Assembly: GCA_964006375.1 (NCBI GenBank)
Contig: OZ023265.1
Location: 156,776,547-156,840,546 of the forward strand
Reading direction: 5' to 3'
Source of the DNA: Tillus elongatus
Taxonomy: Eukaryota > Arthropoda > Insecta > Coleoptera > Cleridae
DNA length: 64,000 nt
Shown here piece by piece: positions 47,705 to 60,082 of this stretch; position 1 is the stretch's first letter; the number at the start of each line of letters is the position of its first letter. The translations under genes were made by a program, and so were the position numbers. Below the pieces are notes generated by a model. It searched no databases, had not been told where the DNA came from, and worked only from the letters and a program-made list of their open reading frames with translations.

Positions 47705-47822
47705 GACCCAGTTCAAAGAGAGCTGTGGAGCTGCTAAACCTTAGCAGAGGACAGCTCAGAAACACAACAGGTCTCTTGACGGGACACATGGCCGTCAAGA
47801 AACACCTGCATAAAATGGGGCG
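47705..47822 (+). pseudogene. R1-type LINE C-terminal fragment
   Basis: A plus-strand frame with SKRAVELLNLSRGQLRNTTG, LLTGHMAVKKHLHKMGR, the start of the C-terminal knuckle region of R1-like elements. The same peptide occurs on the minus strand at 58945-59060, and both copies break at the same point (HKMGR). Here it runs into an inverted HINE-like head. Confidence 0.65.
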
Positions 47823-47943
47823 GTTTGACCCCGGATATGGGTTCTAGGGGTCCTAGTTCGCGCTCATTTGAAAAAATTTTTGCAAGTCTCTCCATCGATA
47901 CCTCTTTATTAGTGAATTTTTTCAAATAAAAATTCACTAAAAA
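47823..47943 (-). mobile_element. HINE-like 5' head, minus orientation
   Basis: The inverse of the family head: GACCCCGGATATGGGTTCTA, CGCGCTCATTTGAAAAAAT, ATCGATACCTC and the terminal palindrome TTAGTGAATTTTTTC with AAAATTCACTAA. It joins the LINE fragment at the point where the TA tract would start. Confidence 0.7.
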
Positions 47944-47949
47944 TGAAGG

Positions 47950-48780
47950 GCTCGCCCATTTTTTCCTCGAAAATGTATTATAAAGAAACCTACTTACTAA
48001 ACTTAATAATTACTAACTACTTACCAAGTTTTCCTCTAGTTAGTTATACGTTACAGTAATTAAAAAGTCCGTTAAAAGTTAACCATTAAATTTAAAATAT
48101 CCACTGAATTAATCACAGTATCACAATTATTTTGTCCACTTTTTAAGCAACCCAAAGTAGCAACCATAATAATAATAATAATTGTCTTGTTAGAACATGT
48201 AAACAACAACGAAATTATCTAATTAAAAATCAATGCGACGCGAAGACGAAAATTACTAGGTAGTAGTATAGTATAGTAGTATAGTATATTTATTAGTACA
48301 TAATTTTACAATGTGTTTTACAAATAAGCCTAATGCTTGTGCTTGCAATAAACACAATTTTGATTTCTGACTTGCCTAAAGGGAACTGCCAAATCTTGCT
48401 ACTGTCACATTTACAATTTTGTTAAATATTCAATAATTTTGAACTTCCTTTCTGCCACTAACAATTGGACTACCACACTAAATGTTCAGCTCTCATTTAA
48501 CAACAACTCCTTCTCTTAAACCAGAAAATTCTTCCAAAATACTGATATTAATTACAACACAAAAATTTTGACATTTTCATTTGACATATATGCTTAGTAG
48601 TAGGTCACACGCTGTGCCAAAAGTCCACTACAAACTAGAAGTGTGTAATTTTATAGCGCACAACAGATTGCTTATTCGGTCCTTTTTGACGAAGATCATC
48701 AAGATTCGGCGATCATTTAGCACTGAAGTATCGCATTGCCTGAGAACGCCGAAAATACACACCGCCGCCCGCCTGCTTTA
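47950..48780. other. Unassigned stretch
   Basis: A short TAGTA/TATAG-rich tract at 48262-48290 followed by TTTATTAGTACATAATTTT may be the inverse 3' tail of a LINE. Nothing else is supported. Confidence 0.4.
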
Positions 48781-48783
48781 TAT

Positions 48784-48785
<2 letters not shown>

Positions 48786-48862
<77 letters not shown>
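48786..48862. repeat. (TA)n microsatellite
   Basis: A 77-bp TA tract without a recognisable HINE-like head. Confidence 0.9.
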
Positions 48863-48863
<1 letters not shown>

Positions 48864-49039
48864 CGTCTGCAACGATTAAAACTGTACTTATTCTGATTCT
48901 GTAGTCTGTATTAATGGCTGCCGACTCTCTGCGATCCTCGATATACTAATTTTGTTTGTTGAATGCAGGAGGTAAAAAAGTAAATACAAATTTGTTAAAA
49001 TATAGCATAGCAAAAATATTTTTTTTTCACGGCAGGCGG

Positions 49040-49555
49040 CAGTGCGCGCGCACGGGCGCACTTATTGAGGAGCCGCCCCTGGTGTGGTTATTTCTAAATG
49101 CAGACATATGTTCTTTGTATTGGGTTTTAAAATTTCTAGAAGTTTGACCGTTGTAGATTGAGTTACAGTGTATACAACCTAATTAATTAACTCCACCTTT
49201 GTCACGAAAAAATATTTTTCTTTCGCGTTAAATAACAAATCACTCGTCGTGTTATAAGATTTAAAAGCTACCTTTGTATTTGCACAGTTATTTTAAAATT
49301 TTGAAATGTTTCCTGAAATGGTTACAAAATAAGTTATTGTCTCTAATATTTGGGCAAATTGAATTAACCGCTAATTTGTATTCTTTTCTCACCATCATTT
49401 TATCTATTATTTTAACAGAGTAGCAATTATTAAATGATATTTGCTTGCTTATTGAAATTTCTTATTCAAAATTATTTTGGGGCATAGGTATTGAAAATGC
49501 ACGATGTATCATAAAATCATAGACAGTTTTTGTGAAGAAAGAGTAACATAAATCG
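49040..49555 (-). pseudogene. Penelope-like element: RT C-terminus and GIY-YIG fragment
   Basis: On the minus strand the RT end reads KTVYDFMIHRAFSIPMPQNN, then SISKQISFNNCYSVKIIDKM, then the endonuclease with LGCIHCNSIYNGQTSRNF and KTQYKEHMSAFRNNHT. The first motif is the conserved 'HRALSIPM' step of PLE RTs. C-x2-C then Y-N-G-Q-T marks the GIY-YIG core. The upstream RT part lies at 50745-50985, so the element was split by a LINE. Confidence 0.75.
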
Positions 49556-49556
49556 T

Positions 49557-50740
49557 ATGGTATATTTTGGTCAGTTTAAGTTGGTTTCGTATATATGTGG
49601 CATGTGTGGAAAGTTCATCTGGGCTGGAAAAATCAACAGGGTATCCAGAAAAATAATAATACAGCCGAAACAGAAGGGTGGTCTAGGACTGATATATCCT
49701 TTAAGTAAGTGTAATGCATTACTAATAGCTAGTGATAAAATCGGTAAAAGACAGTCCCGACCTGTTCGAATATTTAAAGTGCTCTATAGTGTGCCCTAGA
49801 AACCCACCTTTTCCTGCTCAGGTTCCTCACCAAGCACCACACATTCGCCGAACCTTTGAGGAGATGGCCTATCTAGAGATAACTGATTTTCGGAGCACTA
49901 CAACAAAAATAGTTTATTGGGATATCATGAGAGGGAAAAGAAAAGCAGACACCAGAAATAATCAGCTCTGGAGAAATGTCAATAACCAATACTTGTCACA
50001 TCAAGAAAAAAGCCTTCTGTACGGTATTGCGCATAATTCATTTACCTCGCAGATTTTTTTACATAAAATTGGCCTCAGTAATTCACCAAATTGTAGAAGA
50101 TGCAAATTGTACCCAGATACCTTAGTGCATAGATTAACGTGTGGTAGTGAATGGTTAAAAATAACAGAGTATAGTTTGGAATTTAACAGAGCAGAGACAC
50201 TTATAGATAAACTAGACCTAAGTTTACTGCTAAACTTAGATTTTAAATTTGATACATGGCAAAATAATATTGTTGTTATTGTAATTGCTTCCTTAATTAA
50301 CTATACAATATTTGAATCTGACAACCATGTGAAGTTAAATGTGTTTATTGAGTTACTGAAAGACAGGATAAGACAATATCAACAGATAGCGCCTCCGTGG
50401 CCGTGCGGGAAAGTCGATTCAGACTTTCCAAAACTGACTCGGGGGTCGACGGTTCGAGCCTCACCGGCGGCGGATGATTTTTCAAAATCACTGTCGTCGT
50501 TGAGATCGAGCTCAAGGTGGAGGGTAGGTTAGTTTAGATGACCAAAAAGGGTCAGCAATGGCCTAATTGCCAGTAAGCATCTTACCTTTTATATCAACAG
50601 ATACTGAGATAACAAGAAAAAGGTTAATTTATTAAGTAGGAAAGATTTTTATTTATACGTTTAAAATGAAGGAATTTACTTTTTGATTCATTTTGAGAAA
50701 TATGTACCTTCTTTTATTGTAAATAAAGAATTTTATAAAA
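49557..50740 (+). pseudogene. L1/Tx1-like LINE C-terminal fragment, split by a SINE
   Basis: The first frame (49557-49799) has CGKFIWAGKINRVSRKIIIQ and KQKGGLGLIYPLSKCNALLI, matching the 'F.W..K..RI....L....GG+G+P' post-RT region of L1-type LINEs. After a frameshift the second (49732-50380) has QEKSLLYGIAHNSFTSQIFL, IGLSNSPNCRRCKLYPDTL and HRLTCG, a C-terminal CCHC knuckle. The SINE at 50389-50590 enters near the end of the frame. The fragment lies inside a PLE RT gene. Confidence 0.65.
50376..50603 (+). mobile_element. tRNA-derived SINE with 13-bp target duplication
   Basis: ATATCAACAGATA occurs at 50376-50388 and 50591-50603 and brackets about 202 bp. The head GCCTCCGTGGCCGTGCGG has a box A-like TGGCCGTGCGG. 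Box B-like GGTTCGAGCC follows about 60 bp later. The ends GCCTCCG and CGGCGGC pair at 6 of 7 positions like an acceptor stem, so the head folds as a tRNA. The tail (GGTCAGCAATGGCCTAATTG) is not tRNA-like. There is no poly(A); the tail ends TTACCTTTT. It needs a LINE helper. Confidence 0.85.
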
Positions 50741-50744
50741 AATA

Positions 50745-50985
50745 TATATTGAAAAGTCTAATGAATAATTTTCAAACTTTCTCATCGTTAAGTCTAAAAA
50801 AAATATACAACTATTCGCCTGATTTTCTAAAGTAAACTTAATATTTGTGTGAAGGTTATTAATAAAATTTAAAAGTTTATTTACTTGTGTATGGCTACCT
50901 TGAAAACATGCTAAAATATTATCTACGTATATATACCAAAAGGTACAGTGGTATCAGGAACAAGAAGGCGGGCACTTAGAACATT
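50745..50985 (-). pseudogene. Penelope-like element: RT palm fragment
   Basis: The minus strand reads VYIRR-like then WYIYVDNILACFQGS (RT motif C; usual YVDD, here YVDN), HTQVNKLLNFINNLHTNIKF, TLENQANSCIFFLDLTM and FSIYIF. This is the PLE RT order. It continues at 49555 after the LINE insertion. The right side is cut by the mariner-flank duplication at 50987. Confidence 0.75.
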
Positions 50986-51894
50986 TGATTAGATAAGACT
51001 GAACTATGTAATTCTTTAAGGCTTCACCTGTGTTAGGTGTAAAAATTTTATTACTTATTTTATTTTATTTCTACAAAAAATAATGTTGCTGAATAGGGAA
51101 TTAGATTAGCTTTAAAAATTGCATTACACTACCCACCATCCAGTTTCGAAATTTCGAAAGGGTAGCTACCCATTGAAAAGGTATAACGATATGGGTGATA
51201 TTTTTGTATCATAAAGTTTGTTTTTAAAAATAAAACTGATCTGTTTTGGTTACTGTCAATTTTATTGAATTTATGCGTTACGTTATAGACACAGTGGTTG
51301 TATTACAAGTGCTACTTTATACAGGGTGGCGCATTGAAAACGAAACAGACCGATTTGCGTCCAGAGAATATCTTTTTTAAGAAACGCTGAAACACGTCAA
51401 TTTTAATATTGAGGGGGACATGTTTTGACATAAAAACTCAACTTTGTCACATCAACCCCTTAAGGGTGGTGATGACAACCCTTGTATTTTAAATAGGGAA
51501 CATGGGTCGAGTGTTACATCGTTTGAAAGCTCTTTCTTTTCTGAATTCACCACACTAATTTTTTTGGAAGTCTTTTTAACACGTTTAAAAATTATTCACA
51601 GTTGGTGTTGCAAGAATGTATTTCATTCACTGTGATAAGAATAGCACTGATTAATCGATTTTTTTGTTAAAAATAAATAAAAAGCAAAACCAAACGTTCA
51701 AAAATGCTTATTCAGTTAAGTAAGTGTTCAAATTGTTGACCACCAGCTTCCATACAAAAGTACAAATTTTGTTCAAAACGAACTCTGACATTCTGGAGCA
51801 TTTCTGGAGTTATTAGACGGCATTCTTCAACAATGCGTCGTCGCAATTCTTCCAGAGACTCCGGTTCTGTTGCGTAAATTCTACTCTTTAAATG

Positions 51895-52821
51895 AGCTTA
51901 TATAAAAAATCTAAAGGAGTTAAATCCGGTGATCTAGGGGGCCACTCAATAGCATCTCTACGCCCAATCCATTGTCCTGGAAACTCTCTGTTCAAAAACT
52001 CCCTAACACGTTGTGTAACATGCGGAGGAGCTCCATCTTGTTGAAACACTAATTGATTTTCTTGATAGCGATCATCATTTTCAACAATGTCAATTAGTCG
52101 AGGTAAACGTCATCTTGTAGTAAGTCCAAATACGCCTCGCCACTCAAATTGCCATCAAGAAAAATTGGTCCGATTAAACATTCTCCAAAAATGCCAGTCC
52201 AGACAGACATTCAATTTCTGTGGAGTTTGACTGTGGACTTCGTGAAAATGTCTTGGATTATTATCTGTCCGAGAAGGACAATTATGACGATTGACTGTAG
52301 AGTTTAATAAAAACGTACACTCGTCTGAAAAACAGATATTGAACAGAAAGTTCCCGTTATCAGCTATTCGTGGAGTCATAACTTCACAAAACTCCAGCCG
52401 CCGATTAAAATCATCTTCATTCAGTTGTTGTACAAGATGAATTTTATACGGGTGAAATTTATGGTGCTTCAATATTCGCTGAATAGTTCTTCTTTTGATG
52501 TTTGAAACAGTGGCCAATTTTCTCGTGCTCAAAGTTGGGTCTGCAGCAATTTGTCCTAAAACTTCAATTTCAGTAGTCTCATTTCTAACCGAAAATTTAC
52601 GTTCAGGATCCTATTTTGTTGGCTACTAAACCACTTTGTCGAAACTTTGCAACTAACTCCAAAATGTATTTTCTCTTAACATGTCTGTTCGGATGTCGTT
52701 CATTAAACAAATTTGCGGTACGGTTGGCACAGTCATCGTTTTTGAAAAAACGAGTAATTATTTCAACTCTCTCTTCTACAGAATACACCATTGTGAAATT
52801 AATTTTCGGTAGTACTATCAA
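51895..52821 (-). pseudogene. Mariner-like transposase, copy 1
   Basis: Three frame pieces on the minus strand. The N-terminus (52603-52821) has MVYSVEERVEIITRFFKNDD, NLFNERHPNRHVKRKYI and LVAKFRQSGLV (first HTH). The middle (52155-52532) has SNIKRRTIQRILKHHKFHPY (second HTH), NEDDFNRRLEFCEVM, the first catalytic Asp in ICFSDECTF and VNRHNCPSRTDNNP. The C-part (about 51897-52110) has QLVFQQDGAPPHV (second Asp) and WIGRRDAIEWPPRSPDLTPL (third Asp, 36 residues apart by my count). A stop and a frameshift break it, but all three Asp remain. Confidence 0.8.
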
Positions 52822-53971
52822 GTATCAAACCGACCGATAAACTGAAAAAATATACCGCATTTCTCTCATTCCGATTAGAAATGTTCTCATAGTCAATTTT
52901 TTGTTTACAAACCAACAAAACATTAACTATCAGCATATTTCTTATCGGAATGAGTGAAATGCTTTTCTGCATTTTCAACTGTGAATAATTTTTAAACAAG
53001 TTGATAAAACTTCCAAAAAAAAAAGTGTGCTAAATTCAGAAAAGAAAGAGCTTTCAAATGATGATTAGATAAGACTGAACTATGTAATTCTTTAAGGCTT
53101 CACCTGTGTTAGGTGTAAAAATTTTATTACTTATTTTATTTTATTTCTACAAAAAATAATGTTGCTGAATAGGGAATTAGATTAGCTTTAAAAATTGCAT
53201 TACACTACCCACCATCCAGTTTCGAAATTTCGAAAGGGTAGCTACCCATTGAAAAGGTATAACGATATGGGTGATATTTTTGTATCATAAAGTTTGTTTT
53301 TAAAAATAAAACTGATCTGTTTTGGTTACTGTCAATTTTATTGAATTTATGCGTTACGTTATAGACACAGTGGTTGTATTACAAGTGCTACTTTATACAG
53401 GGTGGCGCATTGAAAACGAAACAGACCGATTTGCGTCCAGAGAATATTTTTTTTAAGAAACGCTGAAACACGTCAATTTTAATATTGAGGGGGACATGTT
53501 TTGACATAAAAACTCAACTTTGTCACATCAACCCCTTAAGGGTGGTGATGACAACCCTTGTATTTTAAATAGGGAACATGGGTCGAGTGTTACATCGTTT
53601 GAAAGCTCTTTCTTTTCTGAATTCACCACACTAATTTTTTTGGAAGTCTTTTTAACACGTTTAAAAATTATTCACAGTTGGTGTTGCAAGAATGTATTTC
53701 ATTCACTGTGATAAGAATAGCACTGATTAATCGATTTTTTTGTTAAAAATAAATAAAAAGCAAAACCAAACGTTCAAAAATGCTTATTCAGTTAAGTAAG
53801 TGTTCAAATTGTTGACCACCAGCTTCCATACAAAAGTACAAATTTTGTTCAAAACGAACTCTGACATTCTGGAGCATTTCTGGAGTTATTAGACGGCATT
53901 CTTCAACAATGCGTCGTCGCAATTCTTCCAGAGACTCCGGTTCTGTTGCGTAAATTCTACTCTTTAAATGA

Positions 53972-54898
53972 GCTTATATAAAGAAGTCTAAAGGAGTTAA
54001 ATCCGGTGATCTAGGGGGCCACTCAATAGCATCTCTACGCCCAATCCATTGTCCTGGAAACTCTCTGTTCAAAAACTCCCTAACACGTTGTGTAACATGC
54101 GGAGGAGCTCCATCTTGTTGAAACACTAATTGATTTTCTTGATAGCGATCATCATTTTCAACAATGTCAATTAGTCGAGGTAAACGTCATCTTGTAGTAA
54201 GTCCAAATACGCCTCGCCACTCAAATTGCCATCAAGAAAAATTGGTCCGATTAAACATTCTCCAAAAATGCCAGTCCAGACAGACATTCAATTTCTGTGG
54301 AGTTTGACTGTGGACTTCGTGAAAATGTCTTGGATTATTATCTGTCCGAGAAGGACAATTATGACGATTGACTGTAGAGTTTAATAAAAACGTACACTCG
54401 TCTGAAAAACAGATATTGAACAGAAAGTTCCCGTTATCAGCTATTCGTGGAGTCATAACTTCACAAAACTCCAGCCGCCGATTAAAATCATCTTCATTCA
54501 GTTGTTGTACAAGATGAATTTTATACGGGTGAAATTTATGGTGCTTCAATATTCGCTGAATAGTTCTTCTTTTGATGTTTGAAACAGTGGCCAATTTTCT
54601 CGTGCTCAAAGTTGGGTCTGCAGCAATTTGTCCTAAAACTTCAATTTCAGTAGTCTCATTTCTAACCGAAAATTTACGTTCAGGATCCTATTTTGTTGGC
54701 TACTAAACCACTTTGTCGAAACTTTGCAACTAACTCCAAAATGTATTTTCTCTTAACATGTCTGTTCGGATGTCGTTCATTAAACAAATTTGCGGTACGG
54801 TTGGCACAGTCATCGTTTTTGAAAAAACGAGTAATTATTTCAACTCTCTCTTCTACAGAATACACCATTGTGAAATTAATTTTCGGTAGTACTATCAA
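53972..54898 (-). pseudogene. Mariner-like transposase, copy 2
   Basis: The same pseudogene 2,077 bp further on. N-terminal piece 54680-54898 and middle piece 54232-54609 translate identically to copy 1, and the same stop and frameshift are present, so the damage came before the duplication. Confidence 0.85.
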
Positions 54899-55326
54899 GT
54901 ATCAAACCGACCGATAAACTGAAAAAATATACCGCATTTCTCTCATTCCGATTAGAAATGTTCTCATAGTCAATTTTTTGTTTACAAACCAACAAAACAT
55001 TAACTATCAGCATATTTCTTATCGGAATGAGTGAAATGCTTTTCTGCATTTTCAACTGTGAATAATTTTTAAACAAGTTGATAAAACTTCCAAAAAAAAA
55101 AGTGTGCTAAATTCAGAAAAGAAAGAGCTTTCAAATGATGTAACACTCGACCCATGTTCCCCATTTAAAATATAAGGGTTTAACAACCCTTAAGGGGTTG
55201 ATGTGACAAAGTTGAGTTTTATGTCCCAACATGTCCCGCTGAATATTAAAATTGACGTGTTTCAGTGTTTCTTAAAAAAAATTATCTGGACCCAAATCGG
55301 TCTGTTTCGTTTTCAATGCGCCACCC

Positions 55327-56040
<714 letters not shown>

Positions 56041-56044
56041 GAAG

Positions 56045-56089
56045 GAAGTGGTTATAGTGTGGCACAAAGTAACTCCAGAAGGTAAGAAT
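56045..56089 (+). CDS. Candidate first coding exon with splice donor (copy 2)
   Basis: Paralogue of 38939-38989. The ATG opens MKEVVIVWHKVTPEG and ends at CCAGAAG then GTAAGAA, a good 5' splice site in phase 1. Function is unknown. The following 100 bp holds no acceptor I can defend, and a mariner-like fragment starts at 56181. Coordinates may be off by a few bases. Confidence 0.4.
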
Positions 56090-56180
56090 TTTGAAATTAG
56101 TTAACTGTCTTCTTTACATATTCTCTGTAATATCGGTCCCACGTTATCATTTGCTAAGTCCGTCAGAAATTCTACGTATA

Positions 56181-56600
56181 CAGGGTGAGTCTTAAGTAGT
56201 GGTACACAGAGCAATGACGGATTCTTGATAAAAAAATTGCGCGATTCAGCTACATTTATGTTATTCCAAAAGTTAATAATAACCGAGATACAGGGTGTCA
56301 AAGTTAGAAAATTACATCCCATTTTCTTTAATATCTCTGGAACACTTCGAAATAAATCCACGAATTTTTGTATTAGGGTTTTTTTTTTTGATGAGAAATT
56401 CAAAGTCGTCAATGATTTTGATGCATTTTGTAGAGGGCGCCACAGGCGGCTATCAGGACACATCTGATTCGTTATAACTTTTTTTGACGACACTGTATGT
56501 GATTGTGGAGTCAAAAATCGTTGTCCCTATGTTTTTTCCATAAAAAAGATATACGAGATTAAAGTCGCTGGAGTAACGATTTCTGAGACAAATCCATTTA
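56181..56600 (+). mobile_element. Mariner-like terminal region fragment
   Basis: It starts after TA with CAGGGTGAGTCTTAAGTAGT and continues with family-like text (GAGATACAGGGTGTCAAAG, GGGCGCCACAGGCGGCTAT). No transposase frame is left, and LINE family 1 copy E cuts it at 56617. Confidence 0.5.
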
Positions 56601-56616
56601 AATCTGATGATTTTTT

Positions 56617-57893
56617 ATTTTTTTATTTCAACAACACACCACGAGGGCTAACAGCCTAAATAATATCGTAGCGTGGGTGTCAACAAGGAGGAAAGAGGCA
56701 ACTTGTTAATTCTGGACTTGAAGGTTTGGCGATTCGGGGGAGAAGGAAAAACATGTGCCGGCAAGGAATTTCACAACTTGGAAGTCTTGGAAGTTCTATG
56801 TTTGGCGACCTGGACAGTAAAAGGGTGCATTCGCTCTGTTCCCTTGGTAGATCTGTTGGGGGCAGCAGGTGGAGGAATTATGGAAGAAAGCTCCGCTGAG
56901 CAGTGCCCGTGCAGATATCTATAAAAGAGAGAAGGGTCACCAACGGCACGTCGGTGGGCAAGGGATGGCAGCCTTTGGGTGAGGGTAAGGTCACCTATGA
57001 GACGTATAGATCTCTTCTGAATTGAGTCCAAGATAGCGGGTGTAGAAGAGGCAGCAGCACCACAGATATGGTAGCAGTATTCGAGGTTTGGTCTTATTTG
57101 TGAAGTATTTAATGTATAGAGATTAGCTGGTGAAAAGTATTTGCGAGCCCGGAAGAGAAATCCTAATTTCTTAGCAGCCGCTTCTGCAATTGATGCGACA
57201 TGTTGGTGCCAATTGAGATTTCGATCCACAGAAATGCCAACAAGTGAAAAGAGCTCATTACTTTGAATAACTTGGTTGTTCATTGTGATGGGTCTAGGGC
57301 TGGTGTATCTTTTATGAGAAAAAAAGCAAGACTGTGATTTGGTGGGGTTGAATTGTACAAGATTTCAACTTCCTAAGTCTAATATTTCTTGGAGATCCAC
57401 AGAGACAGAAACACTCATGAGTCTGCGATCCTCATCTAATTGAGCTAAAGAGACAGGCTTAGAATATTGCATATTTGAGTGGAGGGTGCTGTCGTCCGCG
57501 TAACTGTGAACTGGGTTGGATGTGCTAGAGAGGAGGTCATTGATGTGGAGAAGAAAGAAAGTAGGGGCTACAGCTGAACCTTGAGGAACTCCTGCATTAA
57601 TTGGATACAGTTTGGAGGAATGGCCATCCACGACAACAGAAATGCTGCGGTTGGAGAGGAAATTTGCTGTCCAGGTACACAGTTTTGGTGGTAGGCCATA
57701 GACCGGAAGTTTATTAAGCAGCGCTGCGTGCCAGACCTGGTCGAATGCTTTGGATATGTCTAGAGCGACAATCTGGGATTCACTGTGTAGTTCCATAGAC
57801 TTGTTCCAAGAATGGGTGACAAAGGAAAGGAGGTCAGTAGTTGATCTGCGCTGACGGAATCCATACTACCTGTCGTGGATTAGACTTGTTTTT
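56617..57893 (-). mobile_element. LINE family 1, copy E (RT fragment, frameshifted)
   Basis: On the minus strand the RT runs from RQRRST near 57860 through MELHSESQIVALDISKAFDQ (motif A), NAGVPQGSAVAPTFFLLHIN (motif B), HSYADDSTLHSN (YADD) in frame 57365-57796, and then, in another frame (56771-57283), FSLVGISVDRNLNWHQHV to the thumb. The end near 56790 has lost a few codons. The 3' end is GTTAGCCCTCGTGG and an A-rich tail. Sequence is close to copy C. Confidence 0.85.
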
Positions 57894-57899
57894 TCTGAT

Positions 57900-58945
57900 G
57901 ATGCACGAAAAAATATTTTTTTGAATAATTAGTTACGTTTTTGTATTCCTGCACAAATAACAATAATATCTAAAACAATTATTATAAATGAAACATATTC
58001 ACCACCAATTTTGTCGATACATTTTGCAATCTTTTTGAGAGAAAGACCACTTCATTTTAAACAGAAATCATTCAGAAATAATGCCGCTGCATGTTGAATT
58101 TTTTACAGTAATTCTTCAGTTGTATTTATCGTATTTTGTTAACCTGTCGATTACATATCACCCCATACACAAAAATCCATACGATTGAAATCAGGGCTTT
58201 GTGGGGGCCAGGTTATTGGCAATCCACGTCCTATGCAACGTTTATCAAAGCATGCATTTAAGAAATCCCTTACTGGACGAGAGAAATGCGCAGGTGCCAC
58301 ATTTTGCATAAAAAACATTACTTGCCTTGAACTCAGAGGTACATCATCCAGAATGTTCCCTAGTTCATTTTTGAGGAACTTTTAGTACAGAGGACCATTC
58401 AATTTGGGTGGTAATACATAGGGTCCTAAGAAATAATTGCCAATAACTCCGCAACAAATATTAATTTTAAATTCGTGTTGAAAATGGCGGTCTGTAGTTA
58501 GGTGAGTGTTTTCTGTATCCCACACATGTTTGTTTCGAAAACTGAATATTCCTCGAAAACCAAAGTTTCCTCATCTGTAAACAGAATCTTATGAATAAAA
58601 CGTAAATCTTCATTCTTGCGCATGCGAACGAAGCTACAAAATTGCAGTCGTGCTTGAAGGTTAACTTCAAGCAGGTCTTGCACTGGCGTAAAATGATAAG
58701 GGTGTAGTTTTTCTTCATGAAAAATTCGCCATACAGATTATATATTTCTTTTCGCACGAGCCGCCATAAGTTTTGTACTTATTTCTTGGGTATCGGCAAC
58801 GGCTACTTCAATTCCACAAGCTACAAAATTGCAGTCGTGCTTGAAGGTTAACTTCAAGCAAGTCTTGTACTGGCGTAAACTGATAAGGGTGTAGTTTTTC
58901 TTCATGAAAAATTCGCCATACTGATTTTTTATTTGTTTTCGCCCC
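57900..58945 (-). pseudogene. Mariner-like transposase fragment with internal duplication
   Basis: The minus strand has a second-HTH end (YGEFFMKKNYTLI), then QDLLEVNLQARLQFCSFVRM, FIHKILFTDEETLVFEEYS (first catalytic Asp) and, further on in other frames, a decayed C-part. A segment of about 115 bp (58630-58745) is repeated at 58820-58945 with about ten differences, so the HTH-to-linker piece occurs twice. Frameshifts and stops are frequent. It abuts the R1-type LINE at 58945. Confidence 0.65.
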
Positions 58946-59720
58946 ATTTTATGCAGGTGTTTCTTGACGGCCATGTGTCCCGTCAAGAGTCCTGTTATGT
59001 TACAGAGCTGTCCTCTGCTAAGATTTAGCAACTCCACAGCTCTCTTTGAACTGGGTTCCTCTATTACTGACTTCCCATGTCTGAGCCATGGACAGTTTCG
59101 CCAGTACACGTTGTATTACTTTCTGACCCAGGACTTAATGGCAGTGCTCTTCGTCACGCCCAGGATCGGTTCTGGTACCATAAATGGTTCTGCTGACCCT
59201 CTCTTCGCAGGACTGTCAGATTCTTCATTGCCTTTGACACCCGAGCGACCCGGCACCCAGATGAGGGTGACCTCATTCTGCCCAGCCAGGTCGCTCGTCT
59301 TGTCTCGGCAGTCACTTACCAGCCTGGAATTTACCCGTGGTTTACTTAATGCCTTAAGGGCTGCCTGGCTGACTGTGGCTATGAGGATCCACTTGCTGGT
59401 GTAGCCCCTCCTCTTGTTCTCTTGCACCCATTGCAGTATAGCGTACGTTTCGGGCTGAAAGACCGTTGCATGAGCTCCGAGGGAAATATTGTGACTTACG
59501 CTCGGTCCTTCTGAATAAACTCCTGCTCTTGTCCCACGCACCTTTGTATCTTGCCTAGTTTTTGTTTGGCACTAGATTGTGTCACGTTATGCCACCACAC
59601 CAGCGCCGCGTATGTTAACGGTGGTCTAGTCACCCTTGTATACAACCAGTGGGCCATACTAGGTCCTAGTGCCCACGTTTTTCCATATAGCCGCCTACTG
59701 ACGGCTAGAATCATAACCGA
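58946..59720 (-). pseudogene. R1-type LINE: RT end, RNase H and C-terminal region
   Basis: On the minus strand: the RT C-terminus RRLYGKTWALGPSMAHWLYT and PPLTYAALVWWHNV (59496-59729), then an RNase H relic (59116-59541) with QPETYAILQWVQ (Glu), ALIWVPG-like LIWVPGRSGVKGNEESDSPA (the last Asp region keeps E-S-D), the second Asp worn to IATVSQAALKAL, then SKRAVELLNLSRGQLCNITG and HMAVKKHLHKMGR. Stops and frameshifts are present. It ends at the same residue as the fragment at 47705-47822. Confidence 0.7.
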
Positions 59721-59990
59721 TTTTGACAAAATTTGGCATGTACCTTCCTTTTGTAAATGGATTGGATAATTTCGTTAATCAGGAAAATGGGACGAGGTTT
59801 TTTGTGAAAATTTTGAGTTTCCATTCGAAAAAATATTTTATCTCAAAAAATAAAAAAGCTGTGATAACCAAATTTGGTGGGTAGGTTTACGATATAAAAG
59901 TAAACTATACAACAAAATTTAGATTTCTATGTTAGAAGAAGAAAAAGTTATAAAATATTTTGTGCCAGATCATTTCTATCTAGCCAGCTA
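59705..59990 (+). mobile_element. HINE-like body fragment
   Basis: Body text without head: ACCGATTTTGACAAAATTTG, AATTTCGTTAATCAGGAAAAT, TTTTGTGCCAGATCATTTCT. It is joined directly to the LINE at 59705. Confidence 0.6.
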
Positions 59991-60082
59991 TTACGTGTGG
60001 AAACTATATACATATATCAAGTACTCAAACCAATATATAAACAGGGAAATTATAGAACCTAAATAGATAGTTTTTTTATTGT

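Larger units (their letters stand above)
50987..55140. repeat. 2,076/2,077-bp tandem duplication
   Basis: Unit 1 is 50987-53062 and unit 2 starts at 53063 with TGATTAGATAAGACTGAAC. I find only a few differences over 2 kb: one C/T near 51372, and AAAAAAT against AAGAAGT near 51905, which adds one base. The junction reads TTTCAAATGATGATTAGATA and has 3-4 bases of micro-homology. The duplication covers flank plus most of a mariner-like element. Near identity means very recent duplication or an assembly artefact. Confidence 0.9.

Noticed and set aside
57885..57925. CTGATGA then GAAA near 57889, hammerhead-like
   Set aside because: Only five bases lie between the motifs, so no stem II can form.
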